NCBI GenBank assembly: GCA_007570785.1
Contig: ML664175.1
Span: forward strand, 6,955,618 to 7,019,617
Length of the DNA stretch: 64,000 bases
From: Antilocapra americana
Lineage: Eukaryota; Chordata; Mammalia; Artiodactyla; Antilocapridae
Direction: 5' to 3'
Position 1 is the stretch's first letter. Every line of letters begins with the position of its first letter. The notes under the pieces are model-generated. The model was not told the origin of the DNA and ran no database searches. It saw only the letters and a list, made by a program, of their open reading frames with translations. Made by a program: the position numbers and the translations under genes. Positions 21,300 to 32,062 of this stretch are shown one piece after another.

Positions 21300-22546
21300 A
21301 TGGAACAGCAGATTATTATTTTTTAAACATTTTCCTGTCAAAATTTAGCTTATTATTTGATGCTTCTTTATTAATCTAAATCAGCAAAGTTTTATCCACT
21401 GTGAAACATAGACTTGCAAGAAAGTTTTCTCAGGCTTTTGTGAAAATCACCAATTCTTTCCACACAGGACAATGCCTTTGTACCTGGATGTCCTGATCTT
21501 GGAGTTTATACTTCAGAATGTGAACTCATTCATTAGAAAATGCTTTTTGACTGAAGGCCAGGTACTTGCTTCCCAGCAACACAGCTTAAGTAAATGCCCC
21601 ACTCAGACAGTCAACATTACTGTCTCAAAAATCTTTCATTCTGACATATTATCACACATTTGTCATTAGGAAACTGCATACTCACATATGTCCATAAATA
21701 TTTGGTCTTGGTAGACCCAGGTTGACCTGCTTGAGAATCGGAGGAAAGAAAAATCTTATCTCTGTCCTTGGAAAAGGTACAATTAAATGAAGGGAAAGTT
21801 TGAATGTGGTCTCTGAGAGACTTTGTTTCCCTGAAAACAAAATCATTTTGCTCTAGTCAATCAATAACTCTCCTTGGTAAACGTGAATCTTAGGCTCAGA
21901 AAGAGGTTATCGGCCATAACATTTCTTAACACTTTCATAATGTTATCAGAAATTAAAAGGTAACATTTATCAAATATTTACAAGTTGCGTGGGACACAGC
22001 ACAGTGTAAACATATGAATCTGATAATATCCAAGCTGCAGTTTTAAAACAGATCCAAAAAAATCTCAAAAATGTTTGCTCTTCAATGATGCATTCTCCAT
22101 CATGTAAAAATTTAACTACTGAGATGCTCTAATGACACATGGAATGGGTCACACAAGGAGGAAGGTATCTCAGGTGAAAGGTCAATACCAACACAGATGA
22201 AAGAGATTGCATTAAGCAGCTTATGCCAACCAGGAAGGACATGCATTTTCTAAATGAAAATAGAAAAAGATAGCTATTATTTAACTGAAAATACGAGACA
22301 AATATTATTTAGTTGACTACACATGAAAAGTATGTACAAAAACACACAAAGAATAAATCTCTCATCGTCCTGTAGTCACTTTCATTCTCCTTTTTGTGGT
22401 AGCATTTCTCCAGGTTCTATGGGGGCAGAAACTTCTTTCATCTTTCTCCTTCCCTAGTCACTTGGGTACTTTGCCTTTGTATAGACCCCATCCAGTCCAG
22501 AGCCCTCATAGCCACCTCTCTCATAGTGGATCCTCTATTCTCTTAA
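21300..22546. other. Mostly unique non-coding DNA
   Basis: No exon is recognised. The stretch 21955-22030 (AACATTTATCAAATATTTAC, then CACAGCACAGTGTAAAC) may be a decayed MIR/L2 relic in antisense. Confidence 0.4.
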
Positions 22547-22625
22547 TTGGAAGGTGAGAGAAGGAGGAGGAGGTGGGAGGACAGAGGTAGAGGAGGTAAA
22601 GGAGGAAGAGGAGAGAAACATAAGC
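22547..22625 (+). repeat. Purine-rich (GGA)-type low-complexity tract
   Basis: About 80 bases, nearly all A and G on the plus strand, with GGAGGAGGAGG and repeated AGAGGTAGAGG-like units. It belongs to an 87-aa ORF (22547-22810) whose Arg/Gly-rich start is only a product of this composition. Confidence 0.8.
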
Positions 22626-24077
22626 CGGGAGGCAACAGTCTTCAAGAAGAAAAAATGTCATTAGCTGGCAAAGGAAAGTTGCAAAGTCCTAATAGCCCAG
22701 TCTGTACACTTCCTTTTAGTGAATCTGATGGCCCAGAACACGGCCATTCAGTCCCAAATTCTGTGCACTGCTGCTGTTTCCACAGTCTTTCACCTCCAGG
22801 CCAGGTGTGAAGACCAGAACATAAGCAGAACTGCAGTGAGTTTCTTTTGGAGAATAAGGGGTAGTTGGAGTTGTCTGAAAGATTTAGAACAATGAATTAG
22901 AGCTTTCAGAACAAAAAATCTCTTCAAGTAGATTTTGTTGGTGGTATATTTGTTACCTTGTTTTCAGAGTTGAAAAAGTTTACCTTGCAAATTTCTTAGC
23001 ACTTCAAATCTGAAATGCTAAATCACTAGCACTTAATTCTAGTGATGGTGGATGGCAACCAGCAATTCAAGGGTGCATTGCAAGGGTAATTGAAAATAAA
23101 GCCCACATTGCCTTATAAAAATACAACCAATGAAAATGTTTCTTCTTAGAATATAATAAGTTGTTTTCTTTCTTTCTTTTTTAATCCAGTATGAGAAAAG
23201 GAATAGAGGGGCAGAGAGAACCAGAATCTGGATGTCATGAGACATTTAGCTTCTGCAGAAAGAGTATATGTGCATTTTTCTTTTCAGCATTTTACTATGT
23301 GTTAAATACTGCAAGTTGTAAAATGTAACTATTTTCATTTATACACATGACAAATTAATGAAATATCATATGTTTTTAAAATTAGGCTGTAAGATGTATA
23401 TCAGCTACCACTTCATTTAAGGGCTTTTAATGGGTATTCACCCTGTGAATAAGGCTAGGGAAAAAGGAGAGCCTTATAACTAATTGCTTTCCTGCCTCAG
23501 GCACCCAAACATCTTTCTGCAACTCAGGATTTGTCCCTCTAGGATACTACTGCCAAAATGATCAACACAAGGTCCCAAAATAACAATTTATTCTGCCCAA
23601 AGGACATTGTGCCCTCAGTCTCCTGGCCAGATGAATTGGCACAATTACATCCTTCTTTCTTGCATTCCCCCTTAGGATATCCTAGGTGTCAGGGCTTTAC
23701 ATGTTAAGATGATTCAGAGCAAAAAATCTGCTAAGAGGGAAGACAGTGCTACAAGCGTCTTCTTATATTCTTAGGTCCAAACTGATGGAGCGAAACACAA
23801 ATCCTCCATTGGTTTGTTTCCTTCCAAACTTCACTGCCCCTCAGGCACATGCACAGATCAAGTGGAGAGCTAAATCCTTCCCTGAGTCCTAACACAAATG
23901 TGTTGGCATTAACCAACAAAGGCCCCAAACTAGCCAATTTCAAGTCTTTTCCATCTGCCCCTCCACCCACCAAGAGTAAATGACATAAAGATCATTGCAC
24001 AAATGCTGACTTAATCTGTTAAGCTACATTTCTGTCTCTGAAGCAGTCTTAACAAGAAGAAAATATACATTCATTTC
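22626..24077. other. Unique non-coding DNA
   Basis: No element is recognised with confidence. The ORF 23749-23973 on the minus strand (74 aa) has no known domain. The 23300-23400 part is AT-rich and may hold a MIR relic. Confidence 0.4.
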
Positions 24078-24090
24078 TGCTTTAAGAAGT

Positions 24091-24205
24091 TTTGTTGTTG
24101 TTCAGTTACAAAGTCCTGTCTGACTGCAGCTCCATGGACTCTAGCCTGCCAGGCTTCTCTGGCCATGGAGTTTTCCAGGCAATACTACTGGAGTGGGTTG
24201 CCATT
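24091..24205 (-). mobile_element. BovA-unit SINE fragment
   Basis: Antisense tail and single BovA unit: TTGTTGTTGTTCAGTTACAA, CCATGGACTCTAGCCTGCC, CTACTGGAGTGGGTTGCC. The tRNA head is absent, so it is a 5'-truncated Bov-tA. The TSD is TGCTTTAAGAA at about 24079-24089 and TGCTTTAGGAA at about 24206-24216, with one mismatch. Confidence 0.85.
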
Positions 24206-24499
24206 TGCTTTAGGAAATACCACTCTGTTTAACATGGTTTCTTAATGATTACCTCTTATTTGCTTTGCCTTTTTTACCTTTTTACTCTTTTCTCTCAGTA
24301 CTTTTCTTTGGTCAGAGCTGGTTTTTAAAAAATGTTCCTTTCAGTCATTTCTTTCAAAATCAGACTCACTGAGGTCTGTATGAACAAACCTTTTCATCAG
24401 GAAACCCCATAGCTCATGCTGAGAATGTTGGAGAAGAGGTGTGCATCACTTGCAAACCTTTTTCCATGTAAATAAGTGGAAAAGGCAGGTTAAGAATCT

Positions 24500-24712
24500 G
24501 CCAGTGGCTCAGACAGGTAAAGAGTATGCCAGTAACGTTGGAGACCTGGGTTCAATCCCTGGGTTGGGAAGATCCCCTGGAGAAGGGAATGACTACCCAC
24601 TCCAATATTCTTGCCTTGGGAATTCCATGAACAGAAGAGTCTGGCAGGCTACAGTCCATAGGGTTGCAAAGAGTCAAAAAACAAACTGAGTGACTAACTT
24701 ACACTTTCAAGT
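24500..24712 (+). mobile_element. Bov-tA SINE
   Basis: Head GGCTCAGACAGGTAAAGAGT with GGGTTCAATCCCTGGG; body GACTACCCACTCCAATATTC and CATGAACAGAAGAGTCTGG; tail AACTGAGTGACTAACTTACA. The first bases of the head are altered. Confidence 0.9.
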
Positions 24713-25154
24713 TCAAGTGAGGCTCTTTACAAAGAGCTGGGAAGGTAGTAGGGGAAGGTGGTCATTTCCTCAGACAGAGGCTCACATCCCATCCCCTTTG
24801 AGGTCTTCAATGTCCTGTATTAGAATGACTGACTCTAGCTCCACTCACCAGTAGCCACTTGATCAGTGTTTCTGACCATCAAGAACTTCCCGCTACAGAA
24901 TTATTTTTCACTATTCTTTAATTTCCGTTTTAAAAAGGTAATGCTATTACTTGATGGGAGAAGGGGTAGGGAGAGGAAAATGATCATTCCCAGTGAAAAT
25001 GAAAATGAGGAAGTATTTACATAAGAACTCCTCAGTTGTTCTTTCAGACTGAAATTATTCACAGAATTTTCAATAAAGCCAGAAATGGGTTGTATTTACT
25101 CACTGTCCATTTTATCCTTGGTATATTTACTAAGAGGGACATTGTTCTTCACGT
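24713..25154. other. Non-coding stretch, no clear element
   Basis: No repeat or exon is recognised. Confidence 0.4.
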
Positions 25155-25284
25155 GGTAAGTCATGTCTGACCCTTTGTAACCCCATGGGCTGCGGCACGC
25201 CAGACTTCCCTGCTCTTCACTATCTCCCAGAGTTTGCCAAGACTCATGTCCATTGAGTTGGTGATGCCATCCAACCATCTCATC
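25155..25284 (-). mobile_element. Short BovB 3' fragment
   Basis: Antisense BovB from near the 3' end: GTCATGTCTGACCCTTTG, GCTGCGGCACGCCAGACTTC, CATGTCCATTGAGTTGG, CCATCCAACCATCTCATC. The ACTGA-repeat terminus is missing or eroded, and no TSD is clear. Confidence 0.85.
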
Positions 25285-25339
25285 ATAGCTTTCTATTAAA
25301 CTAAATTTTAATGAGGATTAATTTACCTGCCAGGTGTGA

Positions 25340-25860
25340 TGGCAGGTACCTGGGACACAACAGAGAGCTTTACCATGTAGATGATAAATGAGACATTAAT
25401 CAACTAATCACACAACTGAATATAAAATCACTGAGCTCTTCAAGGAGAGGCACATGGGACTATATAAGCCTGTAGTAAAGTTGTTTGGTCTAGTTGGGAG
25501 TTCCAGGAATACTTACCTGATGAAGTGTCAGTTGAGCTTGGCTGTAAAGGAGGAGTAAGTAGAACTTGAGGAAATGGAGTTGTGACTGAACTGGAGAGAA
25601 TGAAGATGGATGGGAAGGTAAGATAAAGCAGAAATAGACCTTACAGGACAGGATCATGCAAGCCCTCATTAAAGATCACTGGAGTTTATCCTAAGAGCAA
25701 TGATAAGCCATTGAAAGATTTTACACAGGAGAAATGATGTGATGGGATAGGATGACATGACATATGAGATGAGATGATAGGCTGTGATGTAATATGATTA
25801 GATTTTTCCAGCAGCAGGGTGGACCACACTATCAATAGACTGAAAGATACCAGAAAGCTG
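25340..25860 (-). mobile_element. L2 LINE fragment
   Basis: The order of blocks is that of antisense L2: TTCCAGGAATACTTACCTGA, AAGGAGGAGTAAGTAGAACT, GACAGGATCATGCAAGCCCT, GGAGTTTATCCTAAGAGCAA, TAAGCCATTGAAAGATTTTA, CACAGGAGAAATGATGTGAT. A degenerate GATGA-rich patch interrupts the match at 25730-25805. Confidence 0.75.
25730..25805. repeat. Degenerate GATGA/GATGG-rich patch
   Basis: Repeated GATG, GATA and GACATG units (GATGAGATGATAG and relatives) with no strict period. Confidence 0.6.
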
Positions 25861-26054
25861 ACTGTAGAGGTTATTTTGTTCAGAAATCTTTATATGTTAA
25901 TTAAATCAGTTTGATCCTTATAAGGTAAATCAGAGCCTGACTTTGGTCTGAAATACCATACAATTCTTCTAGTGGTGTCATTTACTTCTCCTCTCTCCGC
26001 TTCTAATAGCCCCTTCCCTCCATTTATTCAACAGAGCATTTGTTTATGCCATTT

Positions 26055-26250
26055 ATAAGCCAAAATCACTTAACCAACCTGTCTCAGAATCTTTATTTGT
26101 AAAAGAGCTAATTATAGTTCACAGGCTTTCCTCATGAGGTTAGCTATTAGGAGTATAATCTGAAGTACTAGGTGAGAAAGTGCCTTGTATACTAGAATAT
26201 ACGAGATCAGTGTAGGTTGCATTGTTGTAATGCTACTAATTATGCATGAT
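26055..26250 (+). mobile_element. MIR SINE
   Basis: Plus-strand MIR blocks: AAAATCACTTAACCAACCTG, CTCAGAATCTTTATTTGTAA, GCTTTCCTCATGAGGTTAGC, GAGAAAGTGCCTTGTATAC. Confidence 0.6.
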
Positions 26251-26887
26251 GTTCATCTTCTTTGAGTGCTGATCTGAATATTTTGTCCGGGAAAAAAATT
26301 TTTCAGATGGTTTAATTAGGATACTCATTAAATTCCTAGTCCAGGCAGTAATTAGTGCAGAGATTAAAAAGACAAAACAGAGGTAGGGCTAGAGAAGGAA
26401 TTAGGATGACTTCATAGTCATAGCCTCAGGTCTTTGGATGTGATTAGGCTGTACTCCAGTCCCTTTACCAAGGTGAAAAGGTGTGGATAACACCAGCAGG
26501 TAGAACTGATGCACCCTTTCACAACTATGAGGAGCTAGAAAGATCTAGAAAGTCCCTAAGAACCAAGGGATGACATCATTTTTCCTTGGAGGTCACTGAC
26601 AAGGAGAGCCTCTAATTGCCCCGGAAGAACAGACTAAGTCCTGCTTATCCTCCAACTTCTGTTTGTATAAGCAAGTTCATGATTTGATCAAACAAAACTG
26701 ATGTACCAGGGAATGGCTCAGGAGGGATGGTGGGAAGCCAGGAGAGAGAGGAAGATGAAAGTTATCAGACTTACAAAAAGGTTTTCCATCCAAATTCTTT
26801 GAAAAACTAAGCTGCTATAGGAAGCAAAGCCTCTCAGATATCTCTGGTCTCTGTCTTCTGGTCCTTCATGAAAATTTGACATAGTCT
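26251..26887. other. Non-coding stretch, no clear element
   Basis: No repeat or exon is recognised. Confidence 0.4.
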
Positions 26888-26898
26888 CTGATGACTTA

Positions 26899-27786
26899 TA
26901 TTGCCACCCTGCTTATTTAACTTATATACAGAGTACATCATGAGAAATGCTGGGCTGGAAGAAGCACAAGCTGGAATCAGGATTGCAGGGAGAAATATTA
27001 ATAACCTCAGATATGCAGATGACACCCCCTTATGGCAGAAAATGAAGAAGAACTAAAGAGCCTCTTGATGAAAGTGAAAGACGAGATTAAAAACGTTGGC
27101 TTAAAGCTCAACATTCAGAAAACTAAGACCATGGTATCCGGTCCCGTCACTTCATGGCAAATAGATGGGGAAACAGTGGCTGACTTTATTTTGGGGGGCT
27201 CCAAAATCACTGCAGGTTGTCATTGAAGCCATGCAATTAAAAGACACTTACTCCTTGGAAGGAATGTTATGATCAACCTAGACAGCCTATTAAAAAGCAG
27301 AGACATTACTTTGCCAACAAAGGTTCATCTAGTCCAGGCTATGGTTTTTCCAGTAGTCATGTATGGATGTGAGAGTTGGACTGTGAAGAAAGCTGAGTGC
27401 CGAAGACTTGATGCTTTTGAACTGTGGTGTTGGAGAAGACTCTTGAGAGTCCCTTGGACTGCAAGGAGATCAAACCTGTCCATCCTAAAGGACATCAGTC
27501 CTGGGTGTTCATTGGAAGGACTGATGTTGAAGCTGAAACTCCAATACTTTGGCCACCTCTTGTGAAGAATTGACTCATTGGAAAAGACCCTGATGCTAGG
27601 AAAGATTGAGGGCAGGAGAAGGATGACAGAGGATGAGATGGTTGGATGGCATCACTGACTCAATGGACATGAGTTTGGGTAAACTCTGGGAGTTGGTGAT
27701 GGACAGAGAGGCCTGGCGTGCTGCAGTTCATGGGGCCGCAAAGAGTCAGACAGGACTGAGCGACTGAACTGAACTGCACTGAACTG
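26899..27786 (+). mobile_element. BovB LINE 3' part, 0.9 kb
   Basis: BovB on the plus strand from the RT motif B/C region to the 3' tail (GACTGAGCGACTGAACTGAA). The TSD CTGATGACTT is at 26888-26897 and 27784-27793; its first bases overlap the ACTGA tail, so the exact right edge is uncertain by a few bases. Confidence 0.94.
26907..27565 (+). pseudogene. BovB ORF2 C-terminal remnant, frameshifted
   Basis: The motif-C YADD is encoded at 27012-27023. Downstream frames are 27032-27226 (64 aa, with LNIQKTKTMVSGPVTSWQID) and 27269-27565 (98 aa, with [16 protein letters not shown]). Bases are missing in the stretch after GGGGAAACAGTGGC relative to the other copies, and further indels split the frame near 27225. 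RT motifs A and B and everything upstream are lacking. Confidence 0.88.
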
Positions 27787-27793
27787 ATGACTT

Positions 27794-28574
27794 TGGGAGT
27801 CGAAAGAGTGCTACTCATATTCTGAAGAGGGGACAGGCAGTCATGAGCTTACCTGTGCAGAGGAGGAATAAGAAAGAAGGAAGGTGTTAGGAGCACCCCC
27901 TTCATCTGTGAGCACTGCCTCTAGGTCTCTGAGGATTGCTCGGTCCTAACTTGACAATATTAGGCTATTTCAAATGGTATCGAAAAAGTTCTCCCCAAAT
28001 GAAGGAAAGTAAATTATAATGCTAGATACCTCTATTATTTCCTGGTAAGGTAGTTCTCCTTTGGGAATATTTTGAGGAGATGCTCAAGGAATTCAAAGCA
28101 GGCTTATAGGAAGTTTCAATTTGAAGACAGAGAGGGCTCTTAGGGTCTGAGAATCCCACTTCCTCTTTCCCAAGAGCCTTTAGGGTTGTGTGTTTTTGAC
28201 TGTGTGTATGTGTGAATGTGTGACAGCGAGGAGGTTGCATATGCTCCTTTATAAGAGGTGGAATGCAGGGGAGCTGGAGTACCTTCTGGAAGTTTGGTGG
28301 TATGTTAAATTCAATAAGCATTCACTGACATGGAGGCAGTTTGAGATAGTCTTGAAGACAGATAGGACTTTGGAGGCTGTTGGGAATTGGTAAAACTTTT
28401 CAAGTAGAACAAACAGCCAGAGGAAGAAAATGAAATATGAAAATGCAGAACTTAGACCAGAAAAATTTTATTCAGTCAGCATGGTTGGTTATAGAGGAAA
28501 AGTAAGATTAGAAAGCTTGGGTATAGCCATGATAGAGGGTTTGGAAATCCAGCTAGAAACAGGAGAGGGCCATT
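27794..28574. other. Mostly unique non-coding DNA
   Basis: No exon is seen. Around 28183-28225 there is a short TG-rich patch. The ORFs at 28022-28321 (minus) and 28190-28393 (plus) overlap on opposite strands and have no recognised domain. Confidence 0.4.
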
Positions 28575-28700
28575 TAGTCAGTCATTCCAGAAATACTTAT
28601 TGTGACTATATGCTAGACACAGTTCCAGACGCTTGAGGTACATCAGGAAACAAAATAGATGAACATTCCTGCTCTTAAGGGATTTATATTCAGTAGTGAC
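28575..28700 (-). mobile_element. L2 3'-end fragment
   Basis: Antisense L2 terminus: TACTTATTGTGACTATATGC, TAGACACAGTTCCAGACGCT, ATTCCTGCTCTTAAGGGATT. Confidence 0.55.
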
Positions 28701-28719
28701 AATCAACTATTGTCTGCCA

Positions 28720-28900
28720 TTGACTCTTAATGTTCATGAACTGATTTAATCCTTATAACAACCCCTTGAGGTTGGTATTATGATTAACCCACTTTCACAG
28801 GTAGGACAGCTGAGGCACAGGGAGTTAAACATATTGCCCAAGGTCATATAACTAGTACGTGCTCATAACTACTGCATTACACTAGTTGCAAGAACTGTAG
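28720..28900 (-). mobile_element. MIR SINE
   Basis: Antisense MIR: TTTAATCCTTATAACAACCC, CTTGAGGTTGGTATTATG, AGCTGAGGCACAGGGAGTTA, TTGCCCAAGGTCATATAACT, AGTACGTGC. This is one of the better preserved MIRs here. Confidence 0.8.
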
Positions 28901-29162
28901 AAGCAGAATTTCAGGATGATATTTTTGGGGAGGGTGGCAGTGAGGAGTCAGCGATTGCAAGATTATAGCACTAGAAAATTGCCATGAACTAGATGATGCA
29001 AATGACACACATTTGTTTCTCATTGTCCTGGAGACTGGAAGCCCGAGACCAGGGTGCCAGTATGGCCACGTTCTATCGACAGTCGTCTTTCTGGTTTACA
29101 GATATCCTCATATACTCTTTTCTTAGTGCACGTGCAGTAATAAGAAGAGATAGCTCTCTGTT

Positions 29163-29471
29163 TCTTTTATTTATCTTTGGCTTTGCTGGATTTTTGTTGC
29201 TGTATAGGTTTTTCTTTAGGTGCAGTGAGCAGGGCTACTCTCTAGTTTTGGTACTTGGGCTTCTCATTGAGGTGGCTTCTCTTATTGGAGAGCATGGCTC
29301 TGGGGCATGTGGACTTAGTAGTTGCACCTCCTGAGCTCTGGAACACAGGCTCATTATTTGTGGAGCATGGGTTAGCTGCTCCACAGCATGTGGAATCTTC
29401 TCAGATCAGGGATTGAACCTGTGTCTCTTGCGATGGTAGGCAGATTCTTTACCACTGAGCCACCAGTGAAC
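29163..29471 (-). mobile_element. CHR-type tRNA SINE
   Basis: In antisense: T-rich start with TTTGGCTTTGCTGG, GCAGTGAGCAGGGCTACTCT, GGGCTTCTCATTGAGGTGGC, TTAGCTGCTCCACAGCATGT, GATTGAACCTGTGTCTC (B-box counterpart), and CCACTGAGCCACCAG at the head end. Confidence 0.85.
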
Positions 29472-29477
29472 CATTTT

Positions 29478-29895
29478 TTTTGTATTTTTCTGAAACCATT
29501 TTATTGTATATGATTGACATACAAAAAGCTATGCATAAGCATGTGTAACGTATACAACTTCAGTATGGAGAGAATTATGTATCTATGAAACTATCACCTT
29601 AATCTGTGTCATAAATATATTCATCACCTCCAAAAGTTTCCTCCTGTCCTCTTTATTTATTATTATTATTTAATAACAACACAACTAAAATAGTCAAACT
29701 CCTAGAAGCAGAGTGGAATGGTGGTTGCCAGGGACTGGGAGGAGGAAGAAAGAGGGAAGTATTAGTCAAAGGCTACAGGGTTTTAGTTATGCAAGACAAG
29801 TCCTAGAGATCTACTGTGCAGTCTAGTGCCTGTAGTTTACAATATTGTATTTTGTACTTAACGCTTTGCTAAGACAGTAGATCTTATGGTAAGTG
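29478..29895. mobile_element. Old L1 3' pieces in opposite orientations
   Basis: 29478-29690 looks like the antisense of an ancient L1 3' UTR (ATTCATCACCTCCAAAAGTT with TCCTCCTGTCC). 29700-29895 looks like sense L1 3' region (AGAGTGGAATGGTGGTTGCC, GGGACTGGGAGGAGG, TTTGCTAAGACAGTAGATCT). Either one old L1 inserted with an internal inversion or two fragments lie side by side. Confidence 0.55.
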
Positions 29896-30099
29896 TTTCT
29901 TCTTCTTCTTATAAAGCAACCAATTTTATTGGATTAGGACGTCACCCTTATGATTTTGTTTAACCTTAATTACTCCTAAAAGCCTTATCTTCAAATGTTG
30001 TCACATTGAGGGTTAGGGCTTCAATGTATGAATTTGGGAGTGGCACTAAATCAGTCTAACATTAAGATTTGTCTGTTTTTCCAGTAATTGTTTATGCTT

Positions 30100-30290
30100 G
30101 CTACTTGTATGTGTTTTCTTATTCTGCACTCTGGGAGGTAGGCAATATTCTCCCCATTCTATGGGTTGTGGAAAATGAAGTTTCAAGAATTTAAAGAAAT
30201 TTTCTAACCACTCCTACACTTGTTGGTGGCCCCTGACTTAAAAGCCCAGATCCACTTTCTCTGTATACTGTGCCATACTGCCCAACTGCA
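30100..30290 (-). mobile_element. MIR SINE
   Basis: Antisense MIR blocks: GGGAGGTAGGCAATATTCTC, CCCATTCTATGGGTTGTGGA, CCTGACTTAAAAGCCCAGAT, CTGTGCCATACTGCC. Confidence 0.6.
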
Positions 30291-31202
30291 GCCCATACCT
30301 CAGCCTTAGTGCCTGGCCAAGTCCTGAAGGCTCCAGGACTTCTCCAGTGGACCCAGACCACACAGGAGTCTCCTCCGGTGCCCTGAGGTCCCATGGCAGG
30401 CTGAGACCTGTCAGAGCTTCCTTGGTGTTGGGAAACAACTCTACCTGGGGAACCCAGTCTGGAGAAGAGATGCACAGAAACAAGGTTTTGTGGAGAATGT
30501 CTCTAATTCAGTTTAAGGAAATGTTTTTATTTTGTTGTTATTTGTTTGTTTTAAAGAAACTTAAAGGGGGGAAATGATAGAGAATTTCCTATAATAGAAT
30601 TACTTAGCAGTTTTGGGAAATTAAAATATTTTGTCTATACAAGGAAATCTGAACTTCCTTTTCTCCTAGCCACATTTCACAGACTTTCTTTTTAAAATGC
30701 CTTTGTCCTATTGTTGATTTCTTCATAGCCTACTATGAGCTTGGCTCTGTGTAAGGGCTGAAGGAAATATGTTTTAAATTGCTGTGACAAGTTTCTGGAA
30801 AGGTGTTGTGATGAGGAGACTGTGGCTAAACTTATGAGAATGCATTGATTGAATGGTTTATTAAGTATACTTTCAACTTCCCGTGCCATCCATCTGGTTT
30901 CCTAGGTAGAACCATGCAAGGTTGGGATGCTTAGAAACTGACTATCCCCTCAGGTGACAAAGAATGAGCACTAAGGGCATTCTGTCACTTGGATCTTATA
31001 TACTAACAGCTCTGTGGGAAAGGTAAATCAAAGTGGGAGCTAAATTCAAGTTTATATTTGAACTATGTTTTTTTCTCTTAAACTCATAATAAGTAATATA
31101 GAAACATGAGTTTGATACTAGATGTCTGTTATTAGTGAGCTCATATTTGTCTCCCAAAACTCTTAATAGCTCATCTTTGATTTCGAACCTGTTTGTGCAT
31201 GA
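30291..31202. other. Non-coding stretch with a GC-richer start
   Basis: 30291-30480 is clearly richer in G and C than its surroundings (CCTCCGGTGCCCTGAGG and similar). It gives two overlapping minus-strand frames (94 and 81 aa) without a known domain. From 30600 the sequence is ordinary AT-rich DNA with no recognised repeat. Confidence 0.4.
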
Positions 31203-31409
31203 GTGTGTGCTAGTCACTCAGTCATGTCTGACTTTGTGACCCCATGGACTGTAGCCCACCAGGCTCCTCTGCCCATGGGGATTCTCCAGGCAAGAATACA
31301 GGAATGGGTTGCCATGCTCTCCTCTAGGGGATCTTCCCAACCCAGGGATCAAACCCAGGTCTCCAGCATTGCAGGTGGATTCTTTACCAACTGAACCACC
31401 AGGAAAGCC
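31203..31409 (-). mobile_element. Bov-tA SINE
   Basis: Antisense tail (GTGTGCTAGTCACTCAGTCA), BovA unit (CCATGGACTGTAGCCCACC) and head (CCAGGTCTCCAGCATTGCAG, ACTGAACCACCAGGAAAGCC). The flanks carry no certain TSD. Confidence 0.9.
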
Positions 31410-31439
31410 ATGAACATGCTCAGATCCTACATTTAATTG

Positions 31440-31680
31440 AGTAGTTTCTATGCACTTGGAGAATTCACATATGTTAAATATTAATCTTAACACTGACCTA
31501 CTAATATGTGGTTATTTCCATGTTAATAAATGAAGAAACTGAAGCTCAGAGAAAGGAATGATGCGTGCCAGTTTTATTTCCTGTAAGGTCACTGAGGTCT
31601 GTGCCTAATTATATTCATCATATCTCCAGGGCTCAGTGAAGTATCTGCTACACAGTATAAACTTAGTGTTGTTTATGATA
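31440..31680. mobile_element. MIR (minus) followed by an L2 3' end (plus)
   Basis: 31440-31560 is antisense MIR-like (GTTATTTCCATGTTAATAAA, GAAGAAACTGAAGCTCAGAG). 31585-31680 resembles the plus-strand L2 terminus (GTAAGGTCACTGAGGTCTGT, ATCTCCAGGGCTCAGTG, CACAGTATAAACTTAGTG). Confidence 0.5.
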
Positions 31681-31798
31681 TTACACCCATTGTTGGTTGC
31701 CTTCTGAATTCAATACCAGTTGCTTCTCAGTTGCCAATCACTGCTGGATAATAAACAACTATATTAGTCAGGGATCTGCAGAGAAACAGAAATATGTA

Positions 31799-32017
31799 TG
31801 TGTGTGCTTAGTCACTCACTCATGTCTGACTCTTTGTGACCCTTTGGACTGTAGCCCACCAGGCTCATCTGTTCATGAGATTTTTCAGGCAAGAATACTG
31901 GAGTGGATTGTCATTTCCTTCTCCAGAAGATCTTCCCAGCCCAGGGTCGAACCTGTGTCTCCTGCATCTCATGTGTTGCAGGCAGATTCTTCACCTGTTG
32001 AGCCATCAGGGAAGCCC
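31799..32017 (-). mobile_element. Bov-tA SINE inside the LTR-like repeat
   Basis: Antisense tail (GTGCTTAGTCACTCACTCAT), BovA unit (TTTGGACTGTAGCCCACC, TACTGGAGTGGATTGTCATT) and head (CCTGTGTCTCCTGCATCTC, GAGCCATCAGGGAAGCCCC). A (TA)n-rich stretch follows at 32018-32062. Confidence 0.9.
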
Positions 32018-32062
32018 CTATATATTATATACATACATGCATATATATATATAATATATTTA
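32018..32062. repeat. (TA)n-rich tract
   Basis: TATATATTATATAC and ATATATATATATAATATA runs next to the SINE head. Confidence 0.75.

Larger units (their letters stand above)
28995..30062 (-). mobile_element. MLT1-type MaLR LTR split by other elements
   Basis: The left piece (about 28995-29160) has CATTGTCCTGGAGACTGGAA and GCCCGAGACCAGGGTGCCAG. The right piece (about 29896-30062) has TTATTGGATTAGGACGTCAC, TTCAAATGTTGTCACATTGA, and GGTTAGGGCTTCAATGTATG with GAATTTGGGAG. Both are consecutive parts of an MLT1 LTR in antisense. The middle is filled by a CHR SINE and by L1 pieces, so the LTR is the oldest layer. Confidence 0.65.

Noticed and set aside
30191..30483. Two overlapping minus-strand ORFs as a coding exon
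   Set aside because: They start in an antisense MIR and run through a GC-richer patch; two frames are open together and neither has a domain.
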